From Liolophura sinensis (lineage: Eukaryota; Mollusca; Polyplacophora; Chitonida; Chitonidae), in assembly GCF_032854445.1 (NCBI RefSeq), contig NC_088301.1:46867116-46931115 (forward strand): a DNA stretch of 64,000 nucleotides, given 5' to 3'. How positions within the stretch are numbered: position 1 is the stretch's first letter; each line of letters opens with the position of its first letter. The position numbers were made by a program, and so were the translations under genes. This document shows positions 23,691 through 36,872 of this stretch, piece by piece. The notes beneath the pieces are model-generated. The model was not told the origin of the DNA, searched no databases, and was given only the letters and a program-made list of their open reading frames with translations.

Positions 23691-26600
23691 AGGTTAGGCC
23701 TACTATATGAGAACTATAAGATATTAAGCTAGAGTGCCAAATGCTACAGTTCTCCCTAGCGTGCAGAAAAATATAGATATTAATAAAACATGTAAAAGTA
23801 CATAGTTCTAATTGGGATGGGGTGGGGGGGCTACATGTACAGTTTTAAACTTCTGAACCTCATGATAAGACGCTGCAGTACAAAATGGTGTTCCTCATAT
23901 AGGGACGCGATTAAGCATTGTTACATGTATATGATTTCCCGCGTGTTGTACATGATGGCATGAACTATCGTCATGAACTCTTGTTTGCAAAATTCCGAGT
24001 TTGCGCATTGCTTGTATTTTCAGAGCTAGGCTATCTATTTTGTCATGGACTGTTCTCTTTAGTGTATAGTGTGCTGCATGTGCATTGTTCCACCAAGCAC
24101 GACCAAGCATGTTGCCCAGAAAAGTGGGAAAGCAGCGTTGACGCAGTGCGATAGGTCCTATCAAATACAAAATCGAATGGAGGCAAGTCATATATTTCAT
24201 GTACGGTTTGCACGTTTTGACTAAGGGGATAAATAAGAAGTATATATTGTAACTTTATGAGCTTCGTCAAAATCAGGAAAGCGAAGAGGATCGGATTTAT
24301 TAAAGATGGAATGGTTTGAGAATTCGAGATAATATCACACTAATTATAATTACGATTTCGACCCAAGGAGGTTTTAGCAGTAGACCAATACAGTGAGGGA
24401 ACTGTTGCTTTATTTGGTGCATGTGTGAACGTATATTAATGAAGATGTATCCATAACAGCTGTTTTAGGCCTTTTCACATCATTTGATTCGTTTGTGTTA
24501 TATTTTGTAAAGTGTTGACTACCAAAAATTTGGTTCGATCTTTTGCGGTAAATATCTTTTTTTTTTAGCTAACTTTTACAATATTCACAGAATTGCAAGA
24601 AGTCTTGTGAAATACTCACTAGTTGATGTTGTATTTATTTATTCATAACGAAAGGTTGAGCTGTGTATTGAGACTCTACATTGGGGTGCATGTCATATAT
24701 AACTGCATTAAACATGTATGCAATATTGGCGTGACGTAGAAATTTTGCTGGGTTGAAGTAGAGCCTAATCAATGCTTCGTGCACCAGGGACACATGCAAC
24801 TTATACACGCTTTCTCACCAGGCTGTTTTGCCTGAATTAGTTAATTTGGACGCCAGCCAATGCAGACGCCATGAATTCAACTTTTCTTCATCAGACCTGA
24901 TCTTGTCTACCCACGAATGGACGCGAGAGCAACTCAGCGGACTCCGCCACGATATGTGAGACATCCACAGCATTGTTTGCGATCCGCCTGTAACCCCAAG
25001 CGGACAAAGTTCACCGTGACATGGCTTTGAAGACAGGTGCAATAAAATTCCGCCAGACAACCTTAACGAGGGTAATTGAGGGTTCACTCATAACTAGAGC
25101 TAATATAACTAATGCACTGTGTTACAACGTGGTTGGCTGAGAGTCCATTTCATGGAAGGGTCTCGAGGGAGAACATTATATCATATATTTCCCCAGTATG
25201 ATCACAGTAATATGCAGAGGACATTCAGTGGGTGATGGTGACTGCCGATAACTCATTTAGAGATTTTGCTCGTTAAAACAGAACTGATTCAAAGGCGGCA
25301 CAAACACTTTGAGAAATGAATGAGTAAAGATCGCCGAAAGGAGATTACAGGGTGATGCCATATTACCATGCAGGCCTGTACGATATGTAAGTTAAAAAAT
25401 ATTAAAAACTGGTGCTTATGAGGAAGCGGGTCATGGTTGCTTGGTTAGGTCCTTGCGTTTCCGTTGCTAGGTCACCCGCGAGTCTTGGAATTCAATGTTC
25501 TCAGAGTCTGGTTGCCAAGAAGCGGTTGCCACCATCCATAGCCATCACTGTAGCCCCTGAGTGAAAATGTCTTGACCATGGGTTCAAACAACAATTAAAC
25601 AGTTATGTTTTAAGAACTGTATAAAATAAGATAATTTGTAAACTGCGTTTTTTTTGTATATGTTAAGCTATTTCGTATTTAGGTTACCTTTAGATCAATT
25701 GATATGTTTATTTGGTCGTTACTTTAGCCAAAAGCCTTAATTCAACAGGTAACTTTAAAACCTGATTCAAAAACTGGGTTTGAACTGCGAGCTAATTGGT
25801 CATACATGGTGCTAATAGCTACGGCGCGACTAATTGTTTGTTTTATTGAGCTACAGAGCATTGGCTAAATCAGTGTGAAAGATTAAATGTACAGGCATAC
25901 ATAGAGTAAAACAAGGGCCAGTTTCCAAAGCGATGTCGAGCTTTAGCTTAAAATCCAAATAAAACCTTAAATATATGCATCAAATCGATGAAGTTTTTAC
26001 CGCTGATTCTATGCTGTGGTCCTATAATCGCAGCCAAGGTTTTGAGCATACAGTTTAAAATATTTGGTTTTGTAAAAATGATTTAGCCAAAAATATCTTT
26101 CTGGAAGAGATCACAAACAGCGACGACATTGTGATAATAATGAAATAAAAGCATGTCCATTTCAAGTCCTTCCAATCCTAATCTGAGGATCTTTAACCAG
26201 TGAAATCCGCCCCCCTATCAGTCTAACGGAGGGTTTTATTTTAGTTGTTCATGTAATTGCCTGGTAGAAGAATTAGATTTTTAAAAAAAAGCTGTGATGC
26301 TAAGGGATCACGAAGATGCTCTTTCCTTCAGCCGAATCCTTGTTGATGCAAGTCCAAAGAGGAGCAGACTAACGACTTAGTGGAAAGCTACCCAGTTACA
26401 AAATTTGTATAACATTTTTGTCAGAAAAAGCATAATTATAAAGGTTTTATACTGGATTCTTTGTAAGTTCTCAGTTTTACCCGTTACATAATACGCTGCC
26501 AAAAATTCTTGTCTGAAGTAGAAAAAAAAACCGTGAAATTTTATGTTGTGTACATAATAATTGAATGGATCGATCACATTTAAGGCTATTATTTGTCATT

Positions 26601-28640
26601 TTATCCCTTCTAATGTAATAGTTCCTTCAGAAGTATGAGTATGTATATATATATATATATATACTATACGAGGAAAGCGATTTCCATGAGTACGAGAGCT
26701 TTGTGGACATTAATGATGGAAATATTCTGAATCGAAGACCAATTAATTAAATGAATAAATCATCCCAGTATTGGCCGTTAGGAGCTAACAACGATATAGC
26801 ACTCTCGTGTACCATGGATGTTTTGTCCGTTATATGTTCATCATTATCCTGTATGCTAAGCTTCATTCTTGGCATCGATTAGTCGATTACCCTCAACGGG
26901 CAACTAATAACTGTAAAAAAAAATCATCAGTTAAGTTTAACAGGAAGTCTACGAATGTATTCTGCAAATACAGCAGATTATTCTTTTAAATATAACACAC
27001 ATATTCGATTAATCCACCATAAAGATTCTACTAAACTAACAAAATACATTCCAGCATAACTCTAGCATAAGTTTTTGTAAAAATTAACAGATTAAGTTTT
27101 TGAGTGAAGGCGACCGTAACATTGCTCCGTATGTATAGACATGTAATAAATGCAATCATGTTTCAATATCACATGCCACATGTTCCATCGTTGTTCAACT
27201 GTAGGATATACTTACAGTTAGTGCAAGTGCAAGCTGAAATCAATGAGAAACCGGACGTATTTACTTACTGCATGTACTTTTGATAATAATTCCTGCTTGA
27301 CGTAAAGAGAAATATACATCTATCATACAGTATTCCTATCATCAGTAGTTATAACAGTTTTGACGGATAAGCCTATTTTTGTCGCTAGTCGATCTGCACA
27401 GTATGCATGTATCTATGAACGAGCAACTGATGCATTGTAACAAGAATTTTTGGAAACTGTAGACGTCTATATAGACTCCTGACTATACGCATGGTATACT
27501 GTTGATATGTGAAATGATTGAATATTCTACACATGGACTCTTCAGCATCTATAGTACCTGCTTATAGGATACAGATGTTGCTGACAATTGTCATGAACAT
27601 TATGTACTTTATTTTAGAACAAATCGACGAAGAATAACATACGAGTCATTGTGCCGTTTGTATATAGCTATTTAAATCCACCCAATTTGAGAACATGGAA
27701 GTTTGAAGCAAGACCACTCAACCTATGAATTGTGTACTCGGCATGTTTAACGGTCTAATATGATGCCAAGAGAGTCTCGGATATTCTGTGCATGTTAAAT
27801 AAAAAACAATGTATTACTCGCAGGACTGTTCTGCTGCAATATCAGTACGTCTTTTCAGATTTATTTTCGGTGTGCATTAAACTTTTTCCGATGAAATGTG
27901 CAATAAACTCGGTGCTTGCTCATATCTAAAGGCACAGAACAGCGATGAATGTTTTAATTGAAACCTTACGACCAGTAATGTATTGCCCCCCAAAAAGATG
28001 GTTTGTCAACCATTTTCATGCACTCACATTTCCAAGTTATAACAGTATACAGATTGTGGAAGACTTGCTTCTCATAATACATATCCGGGCATGTGACCAA
28101 CATCCGGTTAGTTATGTGGAGCGTTGTCCAGTAAGACTGCATGGCATGTACATTTAATTACAATTTAATTATATACTCGATTATATTAATGTGAGATCAT
28201 TCATGTACCGAGATTATATAATTCCCGTTCCCATAAATCCGTTCAGTCATAAAGAAGGTTTTTAAAAAATCAGTGTTCAAATGATTCGACTAAATCGGAT
28301 AGCCACTGTCCGATATAATTTACTTTCTACAACGCCTGAGGGAACCTATAGCTATCTGGTCGACAGAGACGAGATTGAAGAGGAATAAACTCACACATGA
28401 CGCCTGTTTATTGATTTGCTCGTCCGCGGACTCTAATAAATCTCGGTTGACGTCAAACATCGCTTAAAAGATAAATAGCTTTACAAACCAACCCTTAATA
28501 ACAAATAACCTCTTGTTTTTATTATAGTATGGTGAATGTGATTTAATAAGTATTGGGAATTATTCTCTTTCCCTCGAAGATACGTCCTGGAAATCGAAAC
28601 TATTCTCACAGTCAAAGAGAGGCATGTGGTAGGTTTATTT
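23691..28640. other. Gene-free stretch
   Basis: Nothing here could be assigned to a protein family. A GC-richer patch at about 24810-25090 has a 90-codon minus frame without a recognisable domain. A short TA run sits at 26645-26662. No conserved exon with matching splice sites was found. Confidence 0.35.
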
Positions 28641-28649
28641 ACTAACAGC

Positions 28650-28770
28650 AGTCAGCGCGCATGCGTGTCCGGTAACCCTTCGCCAGGTATTGCTTATATC
28701 GACAGTATATACTGGTGCCGTGGCAGCCTCACGATGCTGAAGAGGATGCGAGGCATTTAGCACGGCGATA
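28650..28770 (+). promoter_or_regulatory. Possible promoter with NRF1-like site
   Basis: CGCGCATGCGTG at about 28656-28667 closely fits the NRF1 consensus (YGCGCAYGCGCR). It sits in a locally GC-richer patch about 170 bp upstream of the reading frame that starts at 28835. This supports a transcription start here but does not prove one. Confidence 0.4.
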
Positions 28771-28834
28771 GATGCAAGCTATATCACTGGTGTTCGACTG
28801 CGTGTTTGCCCTCGACAAGCCGCATGGTATTCTT

Positions 28835-29518
28835 ATGGGCTGTGGTCCAAGCTGGCCGGCCTCGCGGAGGTTTTGGGATTCAACGGATCATGAGGAAAGC
28901 ACACAGCTTACTGCGGTGCTCGATTCCCGGAGAGCCTCAGCAACGCCTTCCGTCCAGCGGCCAAGACTAAGTAGCCAACCCAGTGTTGCCATGACAGGTG
29001 TCTTAGGACGCTCTTGCAAAGAAAGCACGGACATGAAAGCCAGCAGAACGTACATGGACGGGTTTAAAGGTGCACGCAAGCGCACATGTGCTGGGGATAA
29101 CACAGCTCACGTCACGTTCAATACCTTTTCATCAACGAAGGCAGTGTATATCCGTGGGGATAGTCGGACATCAACGATTACCGTGAGATTGTCGGCGGAT
29201 TGTTCCACATTGCAGATTGAACAGGTGGAAATGACTCACGGTGCTAATCATATAAAAACTGGAAATGAGCAAGACGCCTCGATCGACAAGACTGGAATCG
29301 ATACCTTTCTCCTACCAGATGTGAGAGACGGAACACCTAGGAGGAGTATCAGTGAACCGATTCTCTGTAGTAATTCTGAAAATCGAGAGCAATACAAATG
29401 TCATAGACAATCGCAATCGTCCGACACCGATGATTCTGACTCCAGTGTGGTGGAAAATATTTGCCATATACAGAGTGTTCCCGATTATGTACCTGTTAAT
29501 CATTCCATTGCTGGCTAA
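28835..29518 (+). CDS. Orphan single-exon protein with N-myristoylation-type start (possibly BAALC-like)
   Basis: The open frame runs from 28772, but the ATG at 28835 gives MGCGPS, a classical N-myristoylation signal with an adjacent palmitoylatable Cys, so I prefer that start (227 aa). No enzyme domain or membrane segment is visible. The protein is Ser/Thr-rich and probably disordered. A C-terminal acidic patch (SSDTDDSDSSVVE) is followed by a short end. The start resembles vertebrate BAALC, which also begins MGCG.S and soon has an aromatic pair, an acidic residue and Ser (here RRFWDS), then a Glu-Ser-Thr patch (EESTQL). That likeness is from memory and covers only about 40 residues. GC content is higher than in the surroundings, an NRF1-like site lies upstream, and AATAAA occurs near 30190. 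It could also be the first exon of a spliced gene. The existence of the frame is certain; the function is not. Confidence 0.5.
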   Translation: MGCGPSWPASRRFWDSTDHEESTQLTAVLDSRRASATPSVQRPRLSSQPSVAMTGVLGRSCKESTDMKASRTYMDGFKGARKRTCAGDNTAHVTFNTFSSTKAVYIRGDSRTSTITVRLSADCSTLQIEQVEMTHGANHIKTGNEQDASIDKTGIDTFLLPDVRDGTPRRSISEPILCSNSENREQYKCHRQSQSSDTDDSDSSVVENICHIQSVPDYVPVNHSIAG

Positions 29519-32500
29519 GCTCAACCACCCTTGTGTGTGGAACACCATGTGGAACACCACGCGGCTTTATACAGGTGTGTCTTGCTTTGTTATATGTTAC
29601 GTGGCTCGAGAGTTATATTGGGTTTTATGCGATGGTGTACATCATTAAGACTAGAAATGGCCAGATGTACTGTGGTTTTCCGGTGAAATGAAGAATATAA
29701 AAGACTGGTGCTAAAGCGTCTCAGCGAGTTGTGTACGTCGTCGAAAAAAAATGGACGTAATGTCGTGATAATTACCAAATCTAGTGCCTGGAGTCTAACT
29801 CATCAAGTGAACAACCAGGCATGTGTCTGTGTGCTGATCGTGGCATTTTGCTTAAAACCAATCAATGTGGCAGCCATCTGATATCATTGATATTTGCTGA
29901 AAACCTTCATGGCAGCCTCCTGTCATCTAATTAAATCTGTGGGTGTTCTCCCCAGGTGCTCAAGATGTTTGGCTCCTGACCTATCGATCACCGGAAATAC
30001 AGCCCCGTGTCTGTTTATACTGTAGAAATCTCGTTGCGTTCTTAAAGAAGACAATAGAAAACAATGTCTTGTGGGGCTACATGTGTTACGATCGTTATAT
30101 GGCATTATTTGGTTATACATGTATGCAACAACCGATAGGCTTTATACAGTGCTACTTGATTAGACACTTTATGGGAAAAGTCCTCTGAAATAAATATGCT
30201 GTTATGTATCGCGCCGATGTTAAATATTATGTTCTTCCTTCGTTGTGTTTCGGATGCCTGAAAAGTAATAGTGATGAAATCAAAATCACAGTTCATTTCG
30301 GCAGCCAAAAAAGGCAGTATCCATAATAAAATTAAAAAAAAAAGAATACAGTGTTTTTCCATATTTTGTAGTATATGACTACTATAAAGTAAAAGTTTAT
30401 CTGAATTAACAGGCCTAAATAATATTAAAGCGAAAGTGAATAGTAGAGAGTTAGTAATTTATCTTAAAACAATAAATGCTGTACGAATGGTTAGACCTAC
30501 ATTGTGAGATTTATATACAGGACGTTCATGATATTTCTTTGCAATGCAGAGAGTTGCCCGTGTATATCTCATTGTCATAGAATTAATCAGCAGTGTATGA
30601 TATAGCATAACGTTCTCTTTTATAGATATCTGCAAAGCTGCAATTGCTGTCTGCATTGACGGGTTATATCGAAAATATCCATCTTCGTTTGGGATAGCGA
30701 AAATTTAATCATTTTATTTGTTTGTATATTTGTTTGGTTGTTGCGTAACAACAACACTTTTTCACTTCTGAAGTTGGGTTTCATATTTATGAATGAGTAG
30801 ATGAAATCGGAAGTTGTTAACTAAGTATACATCATTTCATATACATGGTGCACGCAACTCCAATTGCGTGTGCAGATTGTTGAGCAGCCTGCAGAAGACA
30901 ACAATAATAATACAAATTTTGTAACATTCTAATGCTGATTAATTGATTTTTTACCGGTAATACAGCGGTAATGGTCGGTGACACGGTAAGGAAGGATTTG
31001 GTTGCTAACAATTAACTTTCGATTAAACGAGTGCTATCAACCCCTCTCGGGCATGGGTGTCTTATCTGAAAAAGTGATCTTGCACTGTTATACATATATG
31101 GTGAAATGCATTGGATCACATCAGCAGCAAAAGTTTTTATGTCCATCAGTTTACTTTTAATCTATACACATGTGACTATACAACTATATTGTAGGCTTTC
31201 ACAGCAGACTGTCATTCTGGTGACGTGACTGCATTCCGTTTAAGCAGAGAACATTGAGCAGAAATGTCCCCCTGGAACTGACTGACTTCGTGAAAATACT
31301 TTATTGTATCAAAAGCTTATATCAGTGTTTTCAGTGTTAACGTTAATTAATATTATCGTCCGGATGTTTATGCGTAATAGGGTATAACATAAATCTAACA
31401 AAAAGAGATGTATATCTGGTTCATTTAATTCTATAAAATTGAAATAAATCCGGCTATGTGTGATCTCACAGCCATGAGGATATAGTGCAGAAGCTTAGCA
31501 GTTCTGTATCTGGGTTGGATTCCAGAAAGGCAGTTTTAGACAAAAACCTTAAGTGTTATACTCATTTTTTTTAATATTAGGTGTTACCATTGCGAATACA
31601 TAACAAATTTGATACATAACGCTTATTACATTGCATTATCTAAATATTGGCGTAGTGAAACACGTTTTGTGGTATCATACCAAGTTCTTATTATGCTATA
31701 CTCATTGTAAGAAAGAATTACCCTGAAGTTGTAATAGATATTTAGAGCTATCTGCTAAAATACATCAAGAAGCAAATATTTGTATAGACATACTCACCTA
31801 TAGATGTGGACAATTCTTTATATTATATATTGATTGTACATTATCTGAAGCGACATTATTGTGGGATTGTGCGATCGTGAAGATTCATAATAAAAGAATG
31901 AGCGTGGAAATTCCTCGCACTTAACAACTTCAAAGTAACTATTGCCTTCAGTCACGCCTGACAGAGATGAAATATTGCCATGTTTGTTACCTGCTTATGC
32001 TAAACATTGCGTTATTACCTGCTTATACACCGAGAAAATAATTTTCCTTTACAAAGAGACTGTTCATCCATAAAGAAGACAGGGTGTCATGATGCTTGTG
32101 TAATATTTCATCGATTGTTTTATTGATGTGATGTGTCTTGCTTGGGTAGGGTCATTTGGAAATTGTTCTTTCGTAATTACGTATCCTTCAAGAGGATTGG
32201 TGACACATTGGTTTCACATCGACCGGCAGCTAACGGCTTAACGGTTGAAGGCTGAGAAGCGCCTGGCGTAGGGTAACATGTCTGTGCTAACGATGCGAAG
32301 GTGGAAACTTGCAGAGAGCATAAATGTCGAGCTAATTTGACGCTAACCGAGACTAATGACATTTAACGATTCCTTTCTATTCGCTTCCGTGTCTAGCAAG
32401 TCCATGCAGTACCTATTGCGGTACGGAATGTTCTGTGCTCTAACTACGTCTCTTCTGTTTGAGCTGTAACGTGTAAGTGAATATACGCCTGGAGAGATTT

Positions 32501-32901
32501 ATAGGCTTTCTCATAAATTTTATACACTTTTGCCTATTTTACTTAGCCATCATTCAGTTGAATGGAGACATTAATGATTTAAATATCCGATCAACCCTTT
32601 CACATGGTCACAACTTACAGATTCCTTTGTGTGCAAGTTTGGCCACTGAGCATGACTTGTTTCCTGATTTCAGAAAGGTTGGAGAAATACCCAGCATTTT
32701 CCGGGAAGACTGATATATTGCGGTTAACCAGTGAAATACAATCTTTGTAAAAGCGCAACATACACACTCCGCTATTTGAGGATTGATGATCCGCGTCTAT
32801 AATGAGTTTAGGGCCCATCTTCATCCCCTTCTCATTCCATTCCATACTACTATGTCATTTCCTTTATACTCATTTGGCATTTCGATGATCACAGATTTTT
32901 G

Positions 32902-32932
<31 letters not shown>

Positions 32933-34160
32933 GGAAATAATCACTGTTTACCCCTTGATAACTAACCCATGATTTAAGACGACTAATGAAACCTTAACAC
33001 TCTGCTCATGTTTTGTCAGATACACCTTTTCATAAAGTCAGGAATTGCATTTTCATAGATGAACTCTTTTTAATAGAAAACGTAGCGCATCGATTTTTTT
33101 TCCACTGGAAACTTCGGTAATTACACCCCCCCCCCCCCCCCCAAAGACACTTAAAATTGAAAACCCTTCCATGAATAACTTGTGAACGCTCCTTAATTTC
33201 GCCAGCCAGTCTTAAAATTTATTTGTTAAAGGGGTTCGCACATCGCCTGGTGTGTGACTTGTACAAGCTTTTCGAGATGTTGATTTGTCACACCAGTTTG
33301 AAAAGTGAGACAAGGGGTTTCTTGCTTATATTATTTTTATTTCCTGATAATGTTCTAATTGTAGTACCTATACACATGAATATTGTAATAATGTCTGTTA
33401 TGATTACATGTTTTTGCCATTTTTCAATATACCATAGTGCCCCTTGAATTATGACCTTTTTTCGTTCTTTTTTGTATGAATAAAAATGTTGGTATGTGTT
33501 ATGTGATCATATACAATTTTGACTATATGTATAAATTATAAATATTATACTGATTATGTTAAAGATGCATTTTTGGCTTACATCCCATTATCGATGATCG
33601 AACATGTTCTATTGGGGTTGGACGCCCACAAAGAATCTAGAGCGGAGAGCTTGGAGGTATAGTGAAGTTCTCATCTTTGACGACACGTTGCCGTGAGCTA
33701 CTCATTCACCTACGTTGCAGGTGGTTTCGTTGGTAAATACCATCTAACATCTAATACCACTACTATACCGTTGCACCGTACATATTACTCTCCTGGAATT
33801 CTAACATGAACAATGTGTTATTGATACGCAGAAAGTTTACTATTTACACGTATTTCGACGACGCTTCTGTATGTGAACCTGTTCTCGTCAGATTTAGAAC
33901 AAAATGAGTACAGAATATACAACAGATTAAGAAGAAATCACTTGACCTTATCTTGAAAACCGACAAAAGAAGCAGACGTTGTGTCTCCGATAAAATATTA
34001 CTTTTGCTTTAATAGTATGAAACAACCGGGATGCTTTGCTCCTTTGCCTTCATTTTTATGTTATTGTTTCTTAAATGTGAGGACTACTCAGCATTTGGGT
34101 AATTCGAGACGAATGACGTCTAATAAATTACTAATGAATAATTTCTTTTATCTAATTCTG
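29519..34160. other. Gene-poor stretch with homopolymer runs
   Basis: The first ~670 bp may be the 3' UTR of the 28.8 kb gene, with AATAAA near 30190. The rest shows no recognisable exon. A T-run followed by a G-run lies near 32908-32934, and a C-run at about 33126-33142. Confidence 0.35.
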
Positions 34161-34164
34161 TTTG

Positions 34165-34340
34165 TTTTTTGTACCAGGGGTTGCATAAGTTGCTTTTATC
34201 TAAGCATTTATATAAACAGTTAGAATAAAACCTCAAATGTGATTAAATTGACATGAGGTCCAAATTTCACTGGTTATGTGTGATCATTTGCCAGCTATCA
34301 TATTGTCGTAGCTCCACACATGCTATAGTCTTTTTATATT
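34165..34340 (+). repeat. Dispersed repeat copy (shared with 41.2 and 50.8 kb)
   Basis: Blocks GGGTTGCATAAGTTGCT, AAGCATTTATATAAACAG, TTTCACTGGTTATGTGTGA and TTGCCAGCTATCA occur here. Related forms appear in the same order at 50800-51130, and in part at 41220-41300. No coding capacity is seen, and the class of element is unknown. Confidence 0.5.
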
Positions 34341-34829
34341 CTTTAACTGCGTTGCTTACCAAAAGGCGCCTAAACTATATAGTGTGGTGCAGAATTCTTG
34401 GATTATTTTCCCTAGACAGAAATGATGTAGTTAATATTTGTGATGGAATATATGCATTTGTCTATTCTAAGAGAATCGACGCTCAAACATCTTGCATGTG
34501 ATCACGCATGTGTATCGCATTACTCATTTTGGAGAAATATCCACACTGGCTTACAAAACGTGACTTGTTTGACAGATTACTCCGATGAATGGGATTTCGA
34601 CCTGGTTTATTTTTATTCGTTTTAGCACCACCATTAGACCCTGTCAGGCCAAGACATTAGTGAATTCGTGTGTGGAAATTATCTGCGTGTGGAGAATGTA
34701 TGAAGGACACTAGGAGAACTCTTTCAGGAGATAGAAAATCATGCATTGATTTCTTGTCGCGGTGATGTGTATTTAATATAAGTTTCATGAGTATCGTGCA
34801 GTGAAGAATAGTTTAGACACTATTATATA

Positions 34830-35590
34830 CTTATCAAAAGACACAGTTGAGACAAAAGACACACACATCTGAATCGTGTACTTATCAAGAGACAGCTGAG
34901 ACACAAGACTCACGTATGTCTACTGCATGTGTAGTAATCAGGAGACAAAGTTGAGACACAAGACTCACGTGTGTCTGTTGTTTAGTAATCATGAGACAAG
35001 ATTGAGACACAAGACTCACGTATGTCTGTTGTGTACTAATCAAGAGACACGGTTGTGACACAAGACTCACGTATGTCTGTCGTGTAATAATCATGAGAGA
35101 AGGTTAAGACGCAAGACACGTATGTCTGTGGTGTAGTAATCAAGAGACAAGATTGAGACACAAGACTCACGTATGTCTGTTGTGTACAAATCAATAGACA
35201 CGGTTGTGATACAAGACTCACGTATGTCTGTCGTGTAATAATCATTAGAGAAGGTTGAGACACAAGACACGTATGTCTGTGGTGTAGTAATCAAGAGACA
35301 CGGTTGTGACACAAGACTCAAGTATGTCTGTTGTGTAATAATCATGAGAGAAGGTTGAGACACAAGACACGTATGTGTGTGGTGTAGTAATCAAGAGACA
35401 CGGTTGTGACACAAGACTCACGTATGTCTGTTGTGTAATAATCATGAGAGAAGGTTGAGACACCAGACTCACGTATGTCTGCTGTGTAGTAATCAACAGA
35501 CAAGGTTTGATTGAGACACAAGATCGCGTGTGTTTATTGTGTGGTAATCAAGAACAACTGAGAGACAAAGTCGAGGCACAAGACTGATGC
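34830..35590. repeat. Tandem array, ~50-bp unit with ~100-bp higher-order pattern
   Basis: The motif GTATGTCTGTTGTGTA recurs at 49-51 bp steps (for example 35020, 35070, 35120, 35171, 35222, 35271, 35322, 35371, 35422, 35473). Two alternating variants occur: one with CAAGAGACACGGTTGTGA, the other with CATGAGAGAAGGTTGAGA. Overlapping minus-strand frames of 69-90 codons are translations of the array, not genes. Confidence 0.85.
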
Positions 35591-35748
35591 ATGTATGATA
35601 TATGTAAGTATCATACAAGACATGACGCCCCAACAAGTCACATTGTACTGACACCGGGCCAACTCTTAGCGCTGAGCACCAAGCGCTCCAGAAATAAGTG
35701 CCATTTTTAGTCTTTGGTAGGCGCGATAGACCTGAGTTTGATCCCAAT

Positions 35749-35892
35749 GGCCGCTTCACAAAAGCTCGTAAGTCACATTTCTCGTGACTTTTGACATAAA
35801 TGACGTTGTACCGGCAGTTGTGTCATAAGGCGACGTCATTTACGAGAAGAGTTACGAGAAATGTGACTTACGAACTTTTGTGAAAGTGGCCC
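35749..35892. mobile_element. Foldback (MITE-like) element, 144 bp
   Basis: The ends are inverted repeats: the left arm GGCCGCTTCACAAAAGCTCG, then TAAGTCACATTTCTCGT, pairs with the right arm ACGAGAAATGTGACTTACGA, then ACTTTTGTGAAAGTGGCC. The pairing continues inward (AAATGACGT with ACGTCATTT). Nearly the whole element can form one hairpin. It has no coding capacity. Confidence 0.85.
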
Positions 35893-36749
35893 CATGTCTC
35901 CCACGTCGAGGCGGACGCACTAATCATGAGGTCACCGAAGAAGTCCTCCAACGCATGTAAGGAAGGCACACAGCTCATGAACAAAACTCACGGTAGAACA
36001 TCACACTGGAGAGGAATGGTTGAGACATAAGACTCAGTCACGCAGCTTTCCAGTGTGGTTGTAGGTGTTATGCCAACAACCTGCAATAATATGTTATGTT
36101 GGGCCAGTATGAATTTATATATACATGTATGCGTGGTTGAAACGGGATAGTGGTGATTAGTGTCATAACCAAGCCAGCAGAATCACATCAACACCTGCCA
36201 TGTCTCACGCAAGCAGAGCTGGTGGCGATATTTTCTCTTTTCCACAGGGTTGGTACATGTAGCTCCTACACGCCGTAGAATAACTTTTCAATCTAAAGCT
36301 ATATGGGCCAGAAATGCGTTATAAAATAGATACATTTCTCCTAGGAAAACAAGTTAAAACTTCGGACTGTGCAGATGTTATGAGCTTATCGATGACCTTT
36401 TAGCAACGTGCAATAGACACCAGGACTGTAATTCTGTGAATTTTGAAAGCAGGAGAGTTAAGACACGGAAATACTGGTTGAAACTAAATCGTGGCCACTG
36501 GTGTGGGGCGTAAAGCCGATGTTCTGTGGTCCTAAAATTATCTTTCAAGCTTAATTCTGTGGGTTATATGAATTAGAACAATCGTAAATAAAAGATAATA
36601 ATAGTGATGTACACGTAATGAGCCACAGGCAGAACAAGTAGTATTAGCTGACTTGGCAGGAAGCGAACATCCGCCGTCATGGGACCCTCATAACAATCGC
36701 GTGGGTTTAACAACATTCAGTTCTATAAGTAAAGCCTAGTATATCTTAT

Positions 36750-36872
36750 TTATTAATTTTACCGCGTGGTTTTTACGCCGCACACTGAAGAATGTTTCAT
36801 TTACATGACGCCGATCAAATTTGTGGGTGGATGAATCCGGATACGCAGAGCCCAAGGGAAGCCACCGAATCT
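36750..36872 (-). mobile_element. Degenerate SINE core (minus strand)
   Basis: On the minus strand the order GGGCTCTGCG, CCGGATTCATCCACCCA, GTAAATGAAACATTCTTCAG, GCGGCGTAAAAACCACG followed by A/T-rich tail matches the 3' half of the 38.4 kb SINE family with heavy divergence. The head is missing. Confidence 0.6.

Noticed and set aside
24815-25087. 90-codon minus-strand frame in a GC-richer patch
   Set aside because: No domain or family resemblance. The patch may be a repeat fragment; there is no evidence of a gene.
34885-35500. Several 69-90 codon minus-strand frames
   Set aside because: They are translations of the ~50-bp tandem array in different phases.
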